Shown here piece by piece: positions 35,138 through 46,216 of a DNA stretch of 64,000 nucleotides. The notes beneath the pieces are model-generated. The model made no database searches, had not been told where the DNA came from, and saw nothing but the letters and a program-made list of their open reading frames with translations. Numbering within the stretch: position 1 is the first letter of the stretch; every line of letters starts with the position of its first letter. The translations under genes were made by a program, and so were the position numbers. This stretch comes from Pseudomonas taeanensis MS-3 (lineage in GTDB: Bacteria; Pseudomonadota; Gammaproteobacteria; Pseudomonadales; Pseudomonadaceae): assembly GCF_000498575.2 (NCBI RefSeq), contig NZ_AWSQ01000004.1, forward strand, positions 263,527 through 327,526. The letters run 5' to 3'.

Positions 35138-35267
35138 TCAGGTCGTTGAGAAGCATCGCGAGCGAAGGCTAGGCAAGGCGAAATCGGGCGAGGCCGCGGA
35201 GTGTACGAGTTGTACATGAGCAGGCCGAGCCCGATTTCAACGCGGCATAATCGAGTGCAGTAGCTTC

Positions 35268-35278
<11 letters not shown>
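35138..35278. repeat. Dispersed intergenic element, copy C, with terminal inverted repeats
   Basis: The ends CAGGTCGTTGAGAAGC (35138-35153) and GCTTCTCATCGACCTG (35263-35278) are inverted repeats with 15 of 16 bases matching. The core includes CGCGGCATAATCGAGTGCAG and TGTACATGAGCAGGCC. The end overlaps the stop of the ABC ATPase: its last codons TCA GGT CGA TGA are element sequence. It is related to copies A (3454) and B (18048). Confidence 0.85.
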
Positions 35279-36187
<909 letters not shown>

Positions 36188-36191
<4 letters not shown>

Positions 36192-37228
36192 ACACTGGTC
36201 TCCTTGTTCACCGCGACGGCAGTGGACAGCGCCGCGTCGTCGGCGGGCTTGGCTTTGCGCGCACTGCACAGCTGCAACAGCAGCCCGGCGATGCCGCGCG
36301 GCAACAGCAGGACCATGGCAATCACCACCAGGCCCATCGGCAGCTCCCAATGCGGGGTCAGCCCGGCGAACAGCTGGTGCAGGCCTTCGAAGGCGAAGGC
36401 GCCGAGAATGGGGCCGAACAGGCTGCCCATGCCGCCGAGGATGACCATCACCAGGGCGTGGGCCGAGAGCTGCCAACTGACCTGGCCGGGGCTGACGAAG
36501 CCGTACTGGGTGGCCGAGAGCATGCCGGCGTAACCGGCAATGGTGCCGGCGATGACGAAGGCCGCCAGTTTGTAGAACAGCGGGTTGTAGCCCATGGAAC
36601 GGACCCGCTCCTCGTTGTGCTTGATACCCAGCAGCACCCGGCCGAACGGCGCGCGCAGGCAAGTACGCAGCAGCAGGTAGAGCAGCACCAACGAGCCGAG
36701 TACCAGGTAGAACAGGCTGCGCGGGTTTTCCAGGTCGAGCAGCTGCACCCCGGCGATGGCCACCTCGGGTTTAAGGAACAGGTAGATGCCATCCGAGCCG
36801 CCGGCGAAGGCCGAGTCGTGGAACAGGTAATAGAGCATCTGCGAGAAGGCGATGGTCGCCATGATGAAGAAGATCCCCGAGGTGCGGATGATCAACAGGC
36901 CCATCAGCAGCGCAGCGGCGGCGCTGACCGCCAGGCACAGCGCCAGGGCCAGCCAGAAATTCACCGCCTCGAACTCCGGGGCGAACAGCACCAGGCTGTA
37001 GCCGGCGATACCGAAGAACGCCGCCTGGGCCAGGCTGACCATGCCGGTCACGCCGACCAGCAGGTCGAGGCTGAGGGCGACGATGGCGAGGATCATGATG
37101 TGGGTCAGTTGCTGCAGGTGGTAGCTGTGCTGCTCGCCGCTGAGGCTCTCGCCGAACAGCGGAAAAGCGGCCAGCAGCAGGGTCAGTGCCAGCAACAGAT
37201 AGCGGATGGTGCGAGGTAAGGGACGCAT
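36188..37228 (-). CDS. livM: Branched-chain amino acid-type ABC permease LivM
   Basis: The 346-residue permease has about 10 helices, with [20 protein letters not shown] near residue 55, [20 protein letters not shown] and [12 protein letters not shown], all typical of LivM. It lies between livH and the chimeric ATPase, overlapping the latter by four bases. Because the operon is beside benzoate genes, its ligand could be an aromatic acid rather than an amino acid; the sequence does not decide. Without a normal livG/livF its transport activity is in doubt. Confidence 0.85.
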
Positions 37229-37254
37229 GGTGCATATCCTCCGAAGGGCAGGTG

Positions 37255-38115
37255 TCAGGCGAACAGCCCGCGCGGTTTGAACAGCAGCACGACGGCCATC
37301 AGCAGGTAGATCGCCATGCCCGCGTACTCGGGCACCAGCACCGCGCCCCAGGTGGCAGTCAGGCCCACCAGCAGTGCGGCAAGGAAGGCGCCGCGAATCG
37401 AGCCGAGGCCGCCGATCACCACCACTACGAAGGCGATGATGAGGATCTGGTTGCCCATGCCCGGATACACCGAGGACACCGGCGCAGCGATCATCCCGGC
37501 GAACGCGGTGAGCGCCGTGCCGGCGGCGAACACCAGGCTGTAGATGACCCGGATATTGATGCCCAGACCCTGGACCATCTCGCGGTTGCTGGCGCCGCCG
37601 CGAATGACGATGCCCAGCCGGGTGCGCTGCAGCACCCCGTACATGGCCAGGGCAATCAGCCCGCAGACCGCGGAAATGAACAGCCGGTAGACCGGGTATT
37701 CGAGGGTCTCGGTGAGCTGGATCGAGCCCTCCAGCAACGCCGGAATCGCCACGCTGTGGACGTCGTTGCCCCAGGCGATGCTGCGCAGCGAGTCGATCAC
37801 AAGGATCATGCCGAAGGTCATCAGCACCTGGTCGAGGTGGTCGCGGCGGTACAGCGCCTGCATCAGGAAGCGTTCGATCAGCACCCCGAGCAGCGCTGCC
37901 AGCGGCAGGCCAAGGAGAATGGCGAGAAACAGGTTGCCGGTCAGCGCGGTCAACCAGAAGGCCAGGTAGGCGCCGACCATGTAGAGGGCGCCGTGGGCCA
38001 GGTTGATGATCTGCATGATGCCGAAGATCAGGGTCAGGCCGCTGGCGATGAGGAACAGCAGCAGGCCGTACTGCAGACCGTTCATGGTCTGGATGAGAAC
38101 AGTGGAGAAATCCAT
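37255..38115 (-). CDS. livH: Branched-chain amino acid-type ABC permease LivH
   Basis: The 286-residue permease starts MDFSTVLIQTMNGLQYGLLL (the frame extends to 38154 without conserved sequence). It contains ASGLTLIFGIMQIINLAHGA, VVVIGGLGSIRGAFLAALLV and the central GLGINIRVIYSLVFAAG, matching LivH. It follows the substrate-binding gene by 75 bases and precedes livM by 26. The SD is weak (AGGTAC). It is the second membrane subunit of the importer. Confidence 0.87.
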   Translation of the reverse strand: MDFSTVLIQTMNGLQYGLLLFLIASGLTLIFGIMQIINLAHGALYMVGAYLAFWLTALTGNLFLAILLGLPLAALLGVLIERFLMQALYRRDHLDQVLMTFGMILVIDSLRSIAWGNDVHSVAIPALLEGSIQLTETLEYPVYRLFISAVCGLIALAMYGVLQRTRLGIVIRGGASNREMVQGLGINIRVIYSLVFAAGTALTAFAGMIAAPVSSVYPGMGNQILIIAFVVVVIGGLGSIRGAFLAALLVGLTATWGAVLVPEYAGMAIYLLMAVVLLFKPRGLFA

Positions 38116-38190
38116 CGGGAGTACCTGGCGTAGACGAGTGAACCGCCCGCGCACGCGCTCATGGCGCGGCGCGGGCGGAGGCCGGAACGC

Positions 38191-39363
38191 TTACTGCAGC
38201 TTGCAGCCTGGCGCCGGATCGGCCAGCGCGGTGGCCGCGATGCTGGCCACCTGGTTGGCGCCGTCACGCACCTCGCGCAGGTAGACGTTTTGCACCGGGT
38301 TATGCGCCTTGGAGAAGCTCCAGTCGCCGCGTGGGCTGGCGATGTGTGCCTGGCTCATGGCGGCAATCCAGGCGTTGCGGTCCTCGGTGTTGCCGGCTAC
38401 CTGTTGCAGCGACTGGGCCAGCAGCAGGCCCGTGTCGAAGCCCTGCACCGCGTAGATGTCCGCCTCCTTGCCGAACTGCTGGCGATAGGCGTCACGGAAA
38501 CTACGGTTCTGCTCGGTGTCCAGGCTGTCGGCGTAGTGCAGTGTGGTCAGCACCCCTTCGGCGGCCTGGCCTTGCGCGGCCAGGGTGCCCTCGGTGAGGA
38601 AGCCCGAACCGAGCAGCGGGATCTTGCCCTGCAGACCCGCTGCGGCGTAGTCCTGGACGAACTTGGCGGCGCCGCCACCGGCGAAGAAGACGAACACTGC
38701 GTCCGGCTTCAGCGCGGCAATCTCGGTCAGCTGCGACTGGAACTCAACGTCTGGAAACGGCACGTAGATTTCCTTGCTGACGGTGCCGCCGGCCTTCTCG
38801 AAGCCTTCCTTGAAGCCCTCTACCGATTCGGTGCCGAAACCATAGCGCCAGGCCACGGTGACGATGTTCTTGTAGCCCTTGTCGGCGGCCACCTGGCCCA
38901 TCGGGTAGGCGGTCTGCCAGGAGGTAAACGAGGTGCGGAAGATGTTCGGTGCACACAGCGGGCCGGTGGCGGCGTTAAAGCCGGCATTCGGGATGATCAG
39001 CGGCACCCCGCTGTCCCGGGCGACCTTGACCGCGCCCATGCCGACCCCGGAATGCACCGGGCCGACCACCACGTCGACCTTGGCGCCGTCGACCAGTTTC
39101 TGCATGTTCGGCACCGCCTTGCCCGGGTTGGCCTCGCTGTCGACGCTGACGTACTCCACCGCACGCCCGCCGAGTTGGCCGCCCTGCTGCTCGATGGCCA
39201 TCTTCATGCCGTTGGTGATGGCCTCGCCGAGGGCCGCATAGGTGCCGGTGTAGGGCAGGAGCAGGCCGACCTTGACTGGGTCGGCGGCCTGCACATTGCC
39301 GAACAGGGCCAGCGTGAGGGCGGCGGAGCCGAGGGTGGAAGCGATTTTCTTATAGTTGTTCAT
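38191..39363 (-). CDS. ABC transporter substrate-binding protein (LivK/aromatic type)
   Basis: The 390-residue periplasmic protein has a signal peptide MNNYKKIASTLGSAALTLAL...VQA followed by VKVGLLLPYTGTYAALGEAI, the start of Peripla_BP_6 proteins. Other blocks: VDVVVGPVHSGVGMGAVKV, FRTSFTSWQTAYPMGQVAAD and KPDAVFVFFAGGGAAKFVQD. It is adjacent to the ben cluster and an OprD-like porin and resembles binding proteins for aromatic acids, so benzoate-like compounds are a possible ligand (inference). The start at 39363 is preferred to 39384 by the signal peptide. Confidence 0.82.
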   Translation of the reverse strand: MNNYKKIASTLGSAALTLALFGNVQAADPVKVGLLLPYTGTYAALGEAITNGMKMAIEQQGGQLGGRAVEYVSVDSEANPGKAVPNMQKLVDGAKVDVVVGPVHSGVGMGAVKVARDSGVPLIIPNAGFNAATGPLCAPNIFRTSFTSWQTAYPMGQVAADKGYKNIVTVAWRYGFGTESVEGFKEGFEKAGGTVSKEIYVPFPDVEFQSQLTEIAALKPDAVFVFFAGGGAAKFVQDYAAAGLQGKIPLLGSGFLTEGTLAAQGQAAEGVLTTLHYADSLDTEQNRSFRDAYRQQFGKEADIYAVQGFDTGLLLAQSLQQVAGNTEDRNAWIAAMSQAHIASPRGDWSFSKAHNPVQNVYLREVRDGANQVASIAATALADPAPGCKLQ

Positions 39364-39450
39364 CGTGGTTATCCAGGTTCGCAAGGTTATCGGGATGTAA
39401 CGGATCTCCGTTGCGCCGCGCCGACGAGCTGGCCGGAGCGGCGCAGGAGG

Positions 39451-40740
39451 TCAGAGCAGGTTCCAGGTGTAATTGAAAATCAGCCGGTTCTCGTCGACGT
39501 CGGTGCGGTAGTTGGAGCGCGCGGTGACGTTGCGCACTTTCACGCCCAGGCCCTTGAGCGAGCCGCTCTGCACCACGTAGCCGATGTCCAGGTCGCGCTC
39601 CCACTCCTTGCCCTCGAAGCCACGGCCGGTGTCGACGTTGTCGCCCTTGATGTAGCGCACTCCGGCTACCAGGCCTGGCGCGCCCAGGGCGGCGAAGTCG
39701 TAGTCGTAGCGCGCCTGCCAGGAGCGCTCGTCGGCTGCGTCGAACGCGTAGGTCGGCACCTCGTTGCCCAGCGGGCTGACGTTGGCGAACACCCGCGGCA
39801 GGCCGTCGTCGCCGAACATTGCCTGGTAGCCGAGGTAGACAGTGTGGCCGCCGTACTTGGCCGACAGCAGGGAGAACGCCGCCTGGTTGTCCAGCTTGCC
39901 GATCAGCTGCTCACCGTCCTCGGCCGAGTCGAAGTAGCCGAGGCTGGCACCGAGCACCCAGTCGCCGACCGGTTCGCTGTGCTTGAGGCTGAAATAGCGC
40001 TGGTTGTAGATATCTTCCAGCTGGGAGTACCAGGCACCGACCGCGGTGCGGTTGTCGTTGAAGGCATAGTCGGCACCGGCGTAGTTGAAACGGTCAGTGG
40101 TGACCAACTGGCCGGCCTGGCGCCGCGGGACGAAGCCGACCATGGCGCCGAGTTCGCCGTCGCCAGCCTCGTTGCGCAGGCTGGTGGAGCGCAACTGACC
40201 GCCTTGCAGGGTCAGCCCGGCGATCTCGTTGGAAACGATGCTGGCGCCCTGGTAGGTCGGCGGCAGCAGGCGTATATCGCCGAAATACAGCACCGGCAGC
40301 ATGGGTTGCAGCTCGCCGATCTTCAGCTCGGTCTTCGACAGTTTGACCTTCAGCGCCGCGCCCAGACGGCTGTAGCCATCGGCCGCCTTGCCCGCGTCGG
40401 TTACTGGCAGCAGGCCGGTGTTGACCCGATCACGGCTGCTGTCGAGCTTAAGGCCGAGCAGGCCCACGGCATCCACGCCGAAGCCCAGGGTGCCCGGGGT
40501 GTAGCCGGACTTGAAGTTGAGGATAAAGCCCTGGGCCCACTCCTCGGCCTTGGACTGTTGGTTCGGCCCGACAATGCCTGAGTAGTCGCGGCTGAAGTAG
40601 TAGTTGCGCGCGGTGAGGGTCGCGCTGCTGTCTGCGAGAAAACCACCTTCGGCCGCCATCAGGCTCGAGGGCACCGCCAGGGCAACAGCCAGGGCCAAGT
40701 GGGCACGCATTGCACGAGGTACAGGGTTTGATTGCTTCAT
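39451..40740 (-). CDS. benF: OprD-family porin, benzoate-type (BenF-like)
   Basis: The 429-residue porin has a signal peptide ending [18 protein letters not shown] and OprD landmarks: [60 protein letters not shown] and a C-terminal [13 protein letters not shown]. It begins at 40740 with AGAGTG upstream. Placed next to benE, it corresponds to BenF, the benzoate-uptake channel of Pseudomonas. A vanillate-type OpdK-like role is possible, as the paralogues differ mainly in loops. Confidence 0.82.
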   Translation of the reverse strand: MKQSNPVPRAMRAHLALAVALAVPSSLMAAEGGFLADSSATLTARNYYFSRDYSGIVGPNQQSKAEEWAQGFILNFKSGYTPGTLGFGVDAVGLLGLKLDSSRDRVNTGLLPVTDAGKAADGYSRLGAALKVKLSKTELKIGELQPMLPVLYFGDIRLLPPTYQGASIVSNEIAGLTLQGGQLRSTSLRNEAGDGELGAMVGFVPRRQAGQLVTTDRFNYAGADYAFNDNRTAVGAWYSQLEDIYNQRYFSLKHSEPVGDWVLGASLGYFDSAEDGEQLIGKLDNQAAFSLLSAKYGGHTVYLGYQAMFGDDGLPRVFANVSPLGNEVPTYAFDAADERSWQARYDYDFAALGAPGLVAGVRYIKGDNVDTGRGFEGKEWERDLDIGYVVQSGSLKGLGVKVRNVTARSNYRTDVDENRLIFNYTWNLL

Positions 40741-40885
40741 CGTTTCACTCTTTGTAGTTGTTGTAGTGGTGTTGACTTCCACCCTTGCCGGCAGCGAGGC
40801 GCGGCAACGCAAGCGGGTGGCCTTACCCCCGCCCTGCCCCGGTCTCCCCCAGGCAGAGCGGCAATAACCGATAAAAACGGGTTGC

Positions 40886-42100
40886 TTAGCGCGCCACCTC
40901 CCGTTCGCCGAGTGGCTCGACCTGGCGGCGCTCAGTCCGGCGTGCGCTCAGCAGCAGGTGGGCGGCGATGCCGAAGATCAGGCCCCAGAACGCCGCCGAC
41001 AGGCCGAGAAAGGACATGCCCGAGGCCGTGACCAGGAAAGTGATCAGCGCCGCCTCGCGGTCGTCCGGCGTCGCCATGGCACTGGCCAGCGCACCGCCGA
41101 TGGCGCCGAACAACGCTAGCCCGGCCAGTGCCGCGATCAGCTCTTTGGGCAAGGCGCTGAACAGCGACACCAGGGTGGCGCCGAACAGCCCCAGCAACAG
41201 GTAGCAGAGGCCGCCGGCGACGCCGGCCACATAGCGTTTACGCGGATCCTCATGGGCCTCGCGACCGGTGCAGATGGCCGCGGTGATCGCTGCCAGATTG
41301 AGGCCGTGGCAGCCGAATGGCGCCAGCAGCAGACTGGCTGTGGCACTGGCACTGATGAGGGGGCTGGCCGGGGTCTGGTAGCCGGCGTTGCGCAGCACTG
41401 CCATACCGGGCACGAACTGCCCGGTCAGCGCGACCATCACCAGCGGCAAGGCGATATTCAGAGTCGCGGCCAGGCTGAACTCCGGGGTGATCCACAGCGG
41501 TATGGCCAGGCCGATCACCAGCGCCTCGCCGTGCAGTTCGCCGCTGACCAGGGCAATCAGGCAGCCGACCAGCAGCACCGCCATCACCGCGTAACGCGGC
41601 AACAGACGTTTGACAATCAGGTAGGTGGCGAACATTGCCAGCACCAGCAAGGGCTGGCTCTGCAGCGAGACGAACAGGCCGGTGCCGAAATTGAACAGGA
41701 TGCCGGCCAGCATGGCCGCGGAGATCGCCGGCGGCAGGCGACCGATGATGCGGTCGAAGGCGCCGGACAGGCCGACCAGCAGGATGATCAGGTTGGCCAC
41801 CAGGTAGGCGCCGACCGCCTCGTTCAGGCTGATCTGCGGCAGCAGCGAAACCAGCAGCGCCGAGCCCGGCGCCGACCAGGCGATGACCAGCGGCACCCGG
41901 TAACGCAGGCTTAGGCCGATGCCGAGCACGGCGCTGCCGATGGAAATCGCCCAGACCCAGGACGACAACACGGTATGGGACAGGCCGGCGCTGTCGGCCA
42001 CCTGGAAGATGATCACCAAGGGCCCGGCGTAGGAAATCAGCGTGGCGATGCAGCCTGCCACCAGGGCGGACAGGGACAAATCGTGGAACAGGGCTTTCAT
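40886..42100 (-). CDS. benE: Benzoate/H+ symporter BenE
   Basis: The 404-residue BenE-family transporter starts [20 protein letters not shown] with GAGGT before the ATG. About 12 helices are predicted; family signatures include [46 protein letters not shown] and [22 protein letters not shown]. It is transcribed from catA onward in the cluster, 165 bases after it. It takes up benzoate with protons. Confidence 0.9.
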   Translation of the reverse strand: MKALFHDLSLSALVAGCIATLISYAGPLVIIFQVADSAGLSHTVLSSWVWAISIGSAVLGIGLSLRYRVPLVIAWSAPGSALLVSLLPQISLNEAVGAYLVANLIILLVGLSGAFDRIIGRLPPAISAAMLAGILFNFGTGLFVSLQSQPLLVLAMFATYLIVKRLLPRYAVMAVLLVGCLIALVSGELHGEALVIGLAIPLWITPEFSLAATLNIALPLVMVALTGQFVPGMAVLRNAGYQTPASPLISASATASLLLAPFGCHGLNLAAITAAICTGREAHEDPRKRYVAGVAGGLCYLLLGLFGATLVSLFSALPKELIAALAGLALFGAIGGALASAMATPDDREAALITFLVTASGMSFLGLSAAFWGLIFGIAAHLLLSARRTERRQVEPLGEREVAR

Positions 42101-42183
42101 AAGACCTCGCCGCAAGGCGCAGCTCGCCATCCGTGGTCAGAAACCCGGATCGCTGTTGTTATGGATGCAGCAGGGAGACCTCG

Positions 42184-42259
42184 GGTGGCTGGCGCTTTAT
42201 CCAGCCACCGTTGGGCTCTGGCACAGGGTGTGGGTGGATGAAAGCCGCGTCATCCACCC
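42184..42259. repeat. Two short hairpins between catA and benE
   Basis: GGTGGCTGG/CCAGCCACC (42184-42209) and GGGTGGATGA/TCATCCACCC (42232-42259) are inverted repeats in the gap. The second resembles the short repeat at 27602. They may stabilise the catBCA message or attenuate benE. Confidence 0.7.
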
Positions 42260-42265
42260 GTGCCG

Positions 42266-43204
42266 TCAGGCGTCCTGCAGGGCCCGTGGGCGTTGGCTGC
42301 GCTGCTCGGCGGCCGGTGCCGGCGCCTTCTGCAACTGGAAGTCGAACGCCAGCTCGGCGAAGCGCCCTTGCACCCCACGCGCCTCGGCCGCCGCCGCGTC
42401 CTCGACGAAGCGCAGCGCACCGACCAGGCCTTCGCGGGTGGCGTATGCGAAGTCGTCCCACAGGTACTGGTCACCATCCAGGTTGATCTGGGTAGTCAGA
42501 TGGCGGTGGCCCGGCGCCGCGACGAAGAAGTGGATATGCGCCGGACGCTGGCCATGGCGGCCGAGCAGGTCCAGGCACTCCTGGGTCGGGCCGTCCGGGG
42601 CGCAGCCGTAGCCGCTCGGCACTATGCTGCGCGCGCGGTAGCGGCCCTCGGCGTCGGTGACGATGCGCCGACGCAGGTTGTATTCGCTCTGGCTCTGGTC
42701 GAAGAAGGAGTAGTTGCCCTTGGTATTGGCGTGCCACAGGTCGACCACCGCGCCGGCCACTGGTTGGCCATCGGTGTCGCGCACCACGCCCTCGAGGAAC
42801 ATCACGGTGGCCTCGGTCAGCTCGCTGCCGTCGTCCATCCGCGCCTGACCTTCGCTGATCGGCGCGCCGGCTACGTACAGCGGGCCTTCGATGGTCCGCG
42901 GCGTGCCGCCGCTGAGGCCGGCCTGGGCGTCCTTGGCGTCCTGCAGCAGGTCGAGGAAGTGCTCCAGGCCCAGACCAGGTACCAGCAGGCCGAACTCGCT
43001 GCGCGCGCCCAGGCGGTTGAGGTAGTCCACGGCGGTCCAGAATTCGTCGTCGCTCACTTGCAGGTCTTCGATGATCTTCGCCGCGTCCTGGACGATGCGC
43101 AGCACCAGCTGCTTGACCCGCGGGCTGCCCTGGTCGTTGCCGAAGCCAGCGGCTTCTTCGAAGAACTTCTGAATCTCGGCAGTCTGGGAAATTTTTACAG
43201 TCAT
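42266..43204 (-). CDS. catA: Catechol 1,2-dioxygenase
   Basis: The 312-residue intradiol dioxygenase opens catechol to cis,cis-muconate. The iron ligands can be placed at Tyr165 (GNYSFFDQ), Tyr199 (IVPSGYGCAPDG), His223 and His225 (RPAHIHFFVAAPGH). An N-terminal helical linker domain (about 1-105) precedes the catalytic part with GPLYVAGAPISEG. It lies after catC (50 bases) in a catB-catC-catA series. The start MTVKISQTAEIQKFFEEAAG is standard. In this cluster it follows BenD, which supplies catechol. Confidence 0.95.
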   Translation of the reverse strand: MTVKISQTAEIQKFFEEAAGFGNDQGSPRVKQLVLRIVQDAAKIIEDLQVSDDEFWTAVDYLNRLGARSEFGLLVPGLGLEHFLDLLQDAKDAQAGLSGGTPRTIEGPLYVAGAPISEGQARMDDGSELTEATVMFLEGVVRDTDGQPVAGAVVDLWHANTKGNYSFFDQSQSEYNLRRRIVTDAEGRYRARSIVPSGYGCAPDGPTQECLDLLGRHGQRPAHIHFFVAAPGHRHLTTQINLDGDQYLWDDFAYATREGLVGALRFVEDAAAAEARGVQGRFAELAFDFQLQKAPAPAAEQRSQRPRALQDA

Positions 43205-43254
43205 GACGGTTAACCTCGCGTTGTTGTTATGGCGTCTGCTTAGGGCCTGGCGCC

Positions 43255-43545
43255 TTAGCGGTCGTCGCTATGGATCGACGAGGGATGGCGGCACAAGCCG
43301 TCGATCTCGATATCCATGTAGGGGAACAGCGGCAGCTGCATCAGGGTGTCGTGCAGCGCCTCGACACTCTCCAGGTCGAACACGCTGTAGTTGGCGTAGT
43401 GCCCGGCGATGCGCCACAGGTGGCGCCACTTGCCCTCGCGCTGCAGGCGCTGGGCCAGCTCCTTCTCGTCGGCCTTGAGCTGGCTGGCGCGGGCCGGGTC
43501 CATATCCACCGGCAGTTTTACGGTCATCTTTACGTGGAACAGCAT
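43255..43545 (-). CDS. catC: Muconolactone delta-isomerase
   Basis: The 96-residue protein matches CatC in length. It begins MLFHVKMTVKLPVDMDPARA and contains WRHLWRIAGHYANYSVFDLE and LHDTLMQLPLFPYMDIEIDG, the conserved core including a catalytic Glu/Lys region. It isomerises muconolactone to beta-ketoadipate enol-lactone as a decamer. It is located between catB (39 bases away) and catA. Confidence 0.95.
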   Translation of the reverse strand: MLFHVKMTVKLPVDMDPARASQLKADEKELAQRLQREGKWRHLWRIAGHYANYSVFDLESVEALHDTLMQLPLFPYMDIEIDGLCRHPSSIHSDDR

Positions 43546-43584
43546 GGGTTTCTCTCCTCGGCCGGTGGGCCAATGGTTGGGGCG

Positions 43585-44721
43585 TTAGGGGCGGCGGAAG
43601 AACGCCAGGCGCTCTTCGTCCAGGCTCAGGCCGAGGCCGGGAGTCGCCGGTACGTGCAGGTGAAAGTCGCGGTACAGCGGCGCTTCGCTGACGATTTCCT
43701 CGGTCAGCAGCAGCGGGCCGAACAGCTCGGTGTGCCAGGTCAGCTGCTTGAGCGTGAGGAAGGCATGGGCCGCGGCCAGGGTACCGATCGCGCCTTCGAG
43801 CATGGTCCCGCCGTACAGGGCGATGCCGGCCGCCTCGGCGATCTGTGCGGTACGCAGCACCGCGCGCGGGCCGCCGTTCTTGGCGATCTTCAGGGCGAAG
43901 ATGCTCGCCGCACCGTCGGCCGCCAGGCTGAAGGCGTCCTCGACGCTCTCGATCGACTCATCGGCCATGATCGGCGCCGGGCTGCGCTGGTTCAGGCGGA
44001 TCTGCCCGCCGCGATTGATCCGCGAAATGGGCTGCTCGATCAGGTCGATACCGTTGTCGCCGAGAATGCGGCAGGCACGCAGGGCCACCGACTCGTCCCA
44101 GGCCTGGTTGACGTCGACCCGTACGCTGGCGGAGTCACCCAGCGCCCGCTTGATGGCAATCACGTGCTTGAGGTCGTGGCTGACTTCGTTGGCACCGATC
44201 TTCAGCTTGAAGATGCGGTGGCGCCGCGCCTCAAGCATCTGTTCGGCCTCGGCGATGTCCTTGACGGTGTCGCCCGAGGCCAGGGTCCAGGCCACTTCCA
44301 GGCTGTCGCGTACGCGGCCGCCGAGCAGTTCGCTGACCGGCAGACCGAGGCGCTTGCCCTGGGCATCGAGCAGCGCGCTTTCCAGACCGGACTTGGCGAA
44401 GGTGTTGCCCTTGGCCGCCTTGTCCAGACGCTGCATGGCGGCGTTGATGTTGCCCGCGTCCTGGCCGACCAGCAGCGGGGCCAGGTGGCTGTCGATGTTC
44501 TGCTTGATGCTCTCCGGGCTCTCGTTGCCGTAGGCCAGGCCACCGATGGTGGTCGACTCGCCCAGGCCTTCGATGCCGTCCGAGCAGCGCAGGCGGATCA
44601 CCACCAGGGTCTGCTTTTGCATGGTGTGCATCGCCAGCTTGTGCGGGCGGATGGTCGGCAGATCGACGATGATCGCCTCGATGCTTTCGATCAGGATGCT
44701 TTCATTCAGGACAGGGCTCAT
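43585..44721 (-). CDS. catB: Muconate cycloisomerase
   Basis: The 378-residue enolase-superfamily enzyme contains PTIRPHKLAMHTMQKQTLVV, the catalytic Lys region FKLKIGANEVSHDL, the metal ligands in RVDVNQAWDE, LIEQPISR and IMADESIES, and FALKIAKNGGP. It lactonises cis,cis-muconate to muconolactone. The start at 44721 (MSPVLNESILIES) is preferred; an in-frame ATG at 44754 overlaps the benK stop (TGATG), so translation might also begin there by coupling. catB leads catBCA and no catR gene is adjacent. Confidence 0.93.
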   Translation of the reverse strand: MSPVLNESILIESIEAIIVDLPTIRPHKLAMHTMQKQTLVVIRLRCSDGIEGLGESTTIGGLAYGNESPESIKQNIDSHLAPLLVGQDAGNINAAMQRLDKAAKGNTFAKSGLESALLDAQGKRLGLPVSELLGGRVRDSLEVAWTLASGDTVKDIAEAEQMLEARRHRIFKLKIGANEVSHDLKHVIAIKRALGDSASVRVDVNQAWDESVALRACRILGDNGIDLIEQPISRINRGGQIRLNQRSPAPIMADESIESVEDAFSLAADGAASIFALKIAKNGGPRAVLRTAQIAEAAGIALYGGTMLEGAIGTLAAAHAFLTLKQLTWHTELFGPLLLTEEIVSEAPLYRDFHLHVPATPGLGLSLDEERLAFFRRP

Positions 44722-44753
44722 TTCAGGTTCCGGTAGGTTCCGCAGGGTTGTCA

Positions 44754-46094
44754 TCAGGAAGCCGCCAGCGCAGCGCCCTGCGCGGCACGGCTGCGGCGCT
44801 GGCTGCTGAGGGCGAACAGGATCATGGCAATGGCAGCCACCGCGCCCGGCAGGGCGAAGGCCATGAAGTTGAGTTGCAGCGGCAGGTTGATGCCGAGCAG
44901 CGCACCACCGAGCAGCGGGCCGACTATGGCGCCATTGCGGCCGATGCCCGAGGCCCAGCCGAGGCCGGTGGAGCGGATGTTCATCGAGTAGAACTGCGCG
45001 GCGCAGGCGTACAGCAGGATCTGCGAACCGATGGTGGTGGCGCCGGCGATGGCGATCAGGCCGTAGAGCACCGGGGTTGGGCTGTTGAAACCGAGCAGGC
45101 TGATCGACACCGCGGCGATGACGAAGAACACCGCCAGCACTCGCGGCAGATTGAGGCGGTCGCCCAGCACCCCACCACCAATGGCGCCGAAGATCGCGCC
45201 GACATTCAACACCAGCAGGAAGGACAGGCTCGAACCCAGGCTGTAACCGGCATTGGCCATCAACTTGGGCAGCCAGGAACTCAGCGCGTAAACCATCAGC
45301 AGGCAGCAGAAAAACGCCAGCCAGAGCATCAGGGTGCGCAGCGCACGGCCCTCACTGAACAACTGCAGCACCGGCGTGCCGGCACTCTTGGGCGCGGCCA
45401 TCAACAGCTCGTCGCCAGCGCTCAGTGGATACTGCGGATCGACCCGCTTGAGCACCTGGCGCGCCTCATCCTGGCGCCCGGTGCGCAGCATGAAACCGAC
45501 CGACTCGGGCAGCAGGTAGACCACCAGCGGCAGCAGCAACAGCGGGATACCGGCAATCAAGAACATCACCTGCCAGCCGAACTGCGGGATCAGCCACATG
45601 CCCAGACCGGCCGAGAGCATGCCGCCCACCGAGTAGCCGCTGAACATGATGGCCACCAGGGTGCTGCGGATCTTCTTCGGCGCGTATTCGTTCATCAGCG
45701 CCACCACGTTGGGCATCACCCCGCCAATGCCGAGGCCGGCAATGAAGCGGCAGGCGCCGAATTCCATGGGGTTGCGCGCGAAGCCGTTGAGTACGGTGAA
45801 ACCGCTGAACAACACGACGCAAATGGTGATGGCCTTCTTGCGCCCGATACGGTCGGCCAGCGGGCCGAAGAACAGCGCGCCGAACATCATGCCGAACAGC
45901 GCATAGCTGCCCAGGGCACCGGCTTCCAGGGGACTCAGGCCCCATTCCTTCATTAACAACGGCAGCACCACGCCGTAGATGACCAGGTCGTAACCGTCGA
46001 AGATGATGATCAGGGCACACCAGAACAGCACCATCCAGTGGAAGCCGTTGAAGCGTGCGTTGTCGATGATGTCGTGGACGTCGATCTTGCGCAT
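44754..46094 (-). CDS. benK: Aromatic acid:H+ symporter, MFS type (BenK)
   Basis: The 446-residue major facilitator starts MRKIDVHDIIDNARFNGFHW. It has the motif WCALIIIFDGYDLVIYGVVL, the loop 2-3 signature GPLADRIGRKKAI, and the SGYSVGGMLSAGLG region, matching the AAHS/BenK-PcaK family. BenK imports benzoate. Its frame is open into the upstream REP (46153-46208) but the start at 46094 fits BenK. It lies after benD in the cluster, and its stop overlaps a possible catB start. Confidence 0.92.
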   Translation of the reverse strand: MRKIDVHDIIDNARFNGFHWMVLFWCALIIIFDGYDLVIYGVVLPLLMKEWGLSPLEAGALGSYALFGMMFGALFFGPLADRIGRKKAITICVVLFSGFTVLNGFARNPMEFGACRFIAGLGIGGVMPNVVALMNEYAPKKIRSTLVAIMFSGYSVGGMLSAGLGMWLIPQFGWQVMFLIAGIPLLLLPLVVYLLPESVGFMLRTGRQDEARQVLKRVDPQYPLSAGDELLMAAPKSAGTPVLQLFSEGRALRTLMLWLAFFCCLLMVYALSSWLPKLMANAGYSLGSSLSFLLVLNVGAIFGAIGGGVLGDRLNLPRVLAVFFVIAAVSISLLGFNSPTPVLYGLIAIAGATTIGSQILLYACAAQFYSMNIRSTGLGWASGIGRNGAIVGPLLGGALLGINLPLQLNFMAFALPGAVAAIAMILFALSSQRRSRAAQGAALAAS

Positions 46095-46152
46095 GGCATG
46101 GGACTCTTTTGTTGTTGTGGAAGCGCTGTTGAATCGTTCGTGGATGCGTCTT

Positions 46153-46208
46153 GTAGGAGCCAGCTTGCTGGCGATGCTTGGGCTGATCGCGAGCAAGCTC
46201 GCTCCTAC
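46153..46208. repeat. REP element (GTAGGAGCCAGCTTGCTGG type)
   Basis: Arms GTAGGAGCCAGCTTGCTGGC and GAGCAAGCTCGCTCCTAC, in the 122-base gap between benD and benK. Confidence 0.9.
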
Positions 46209-46216
46209 AGGTGCCG

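Noticed and set aside
38161-40581. 806-codon open frame on the plus strand
   Set aside because: It runs antisense to the binding-protein and OprD genes, which have clear signal peptides and domains. Its Gly/Ala/Val-rich composition is typical of antisense frames in high-GC DNA.
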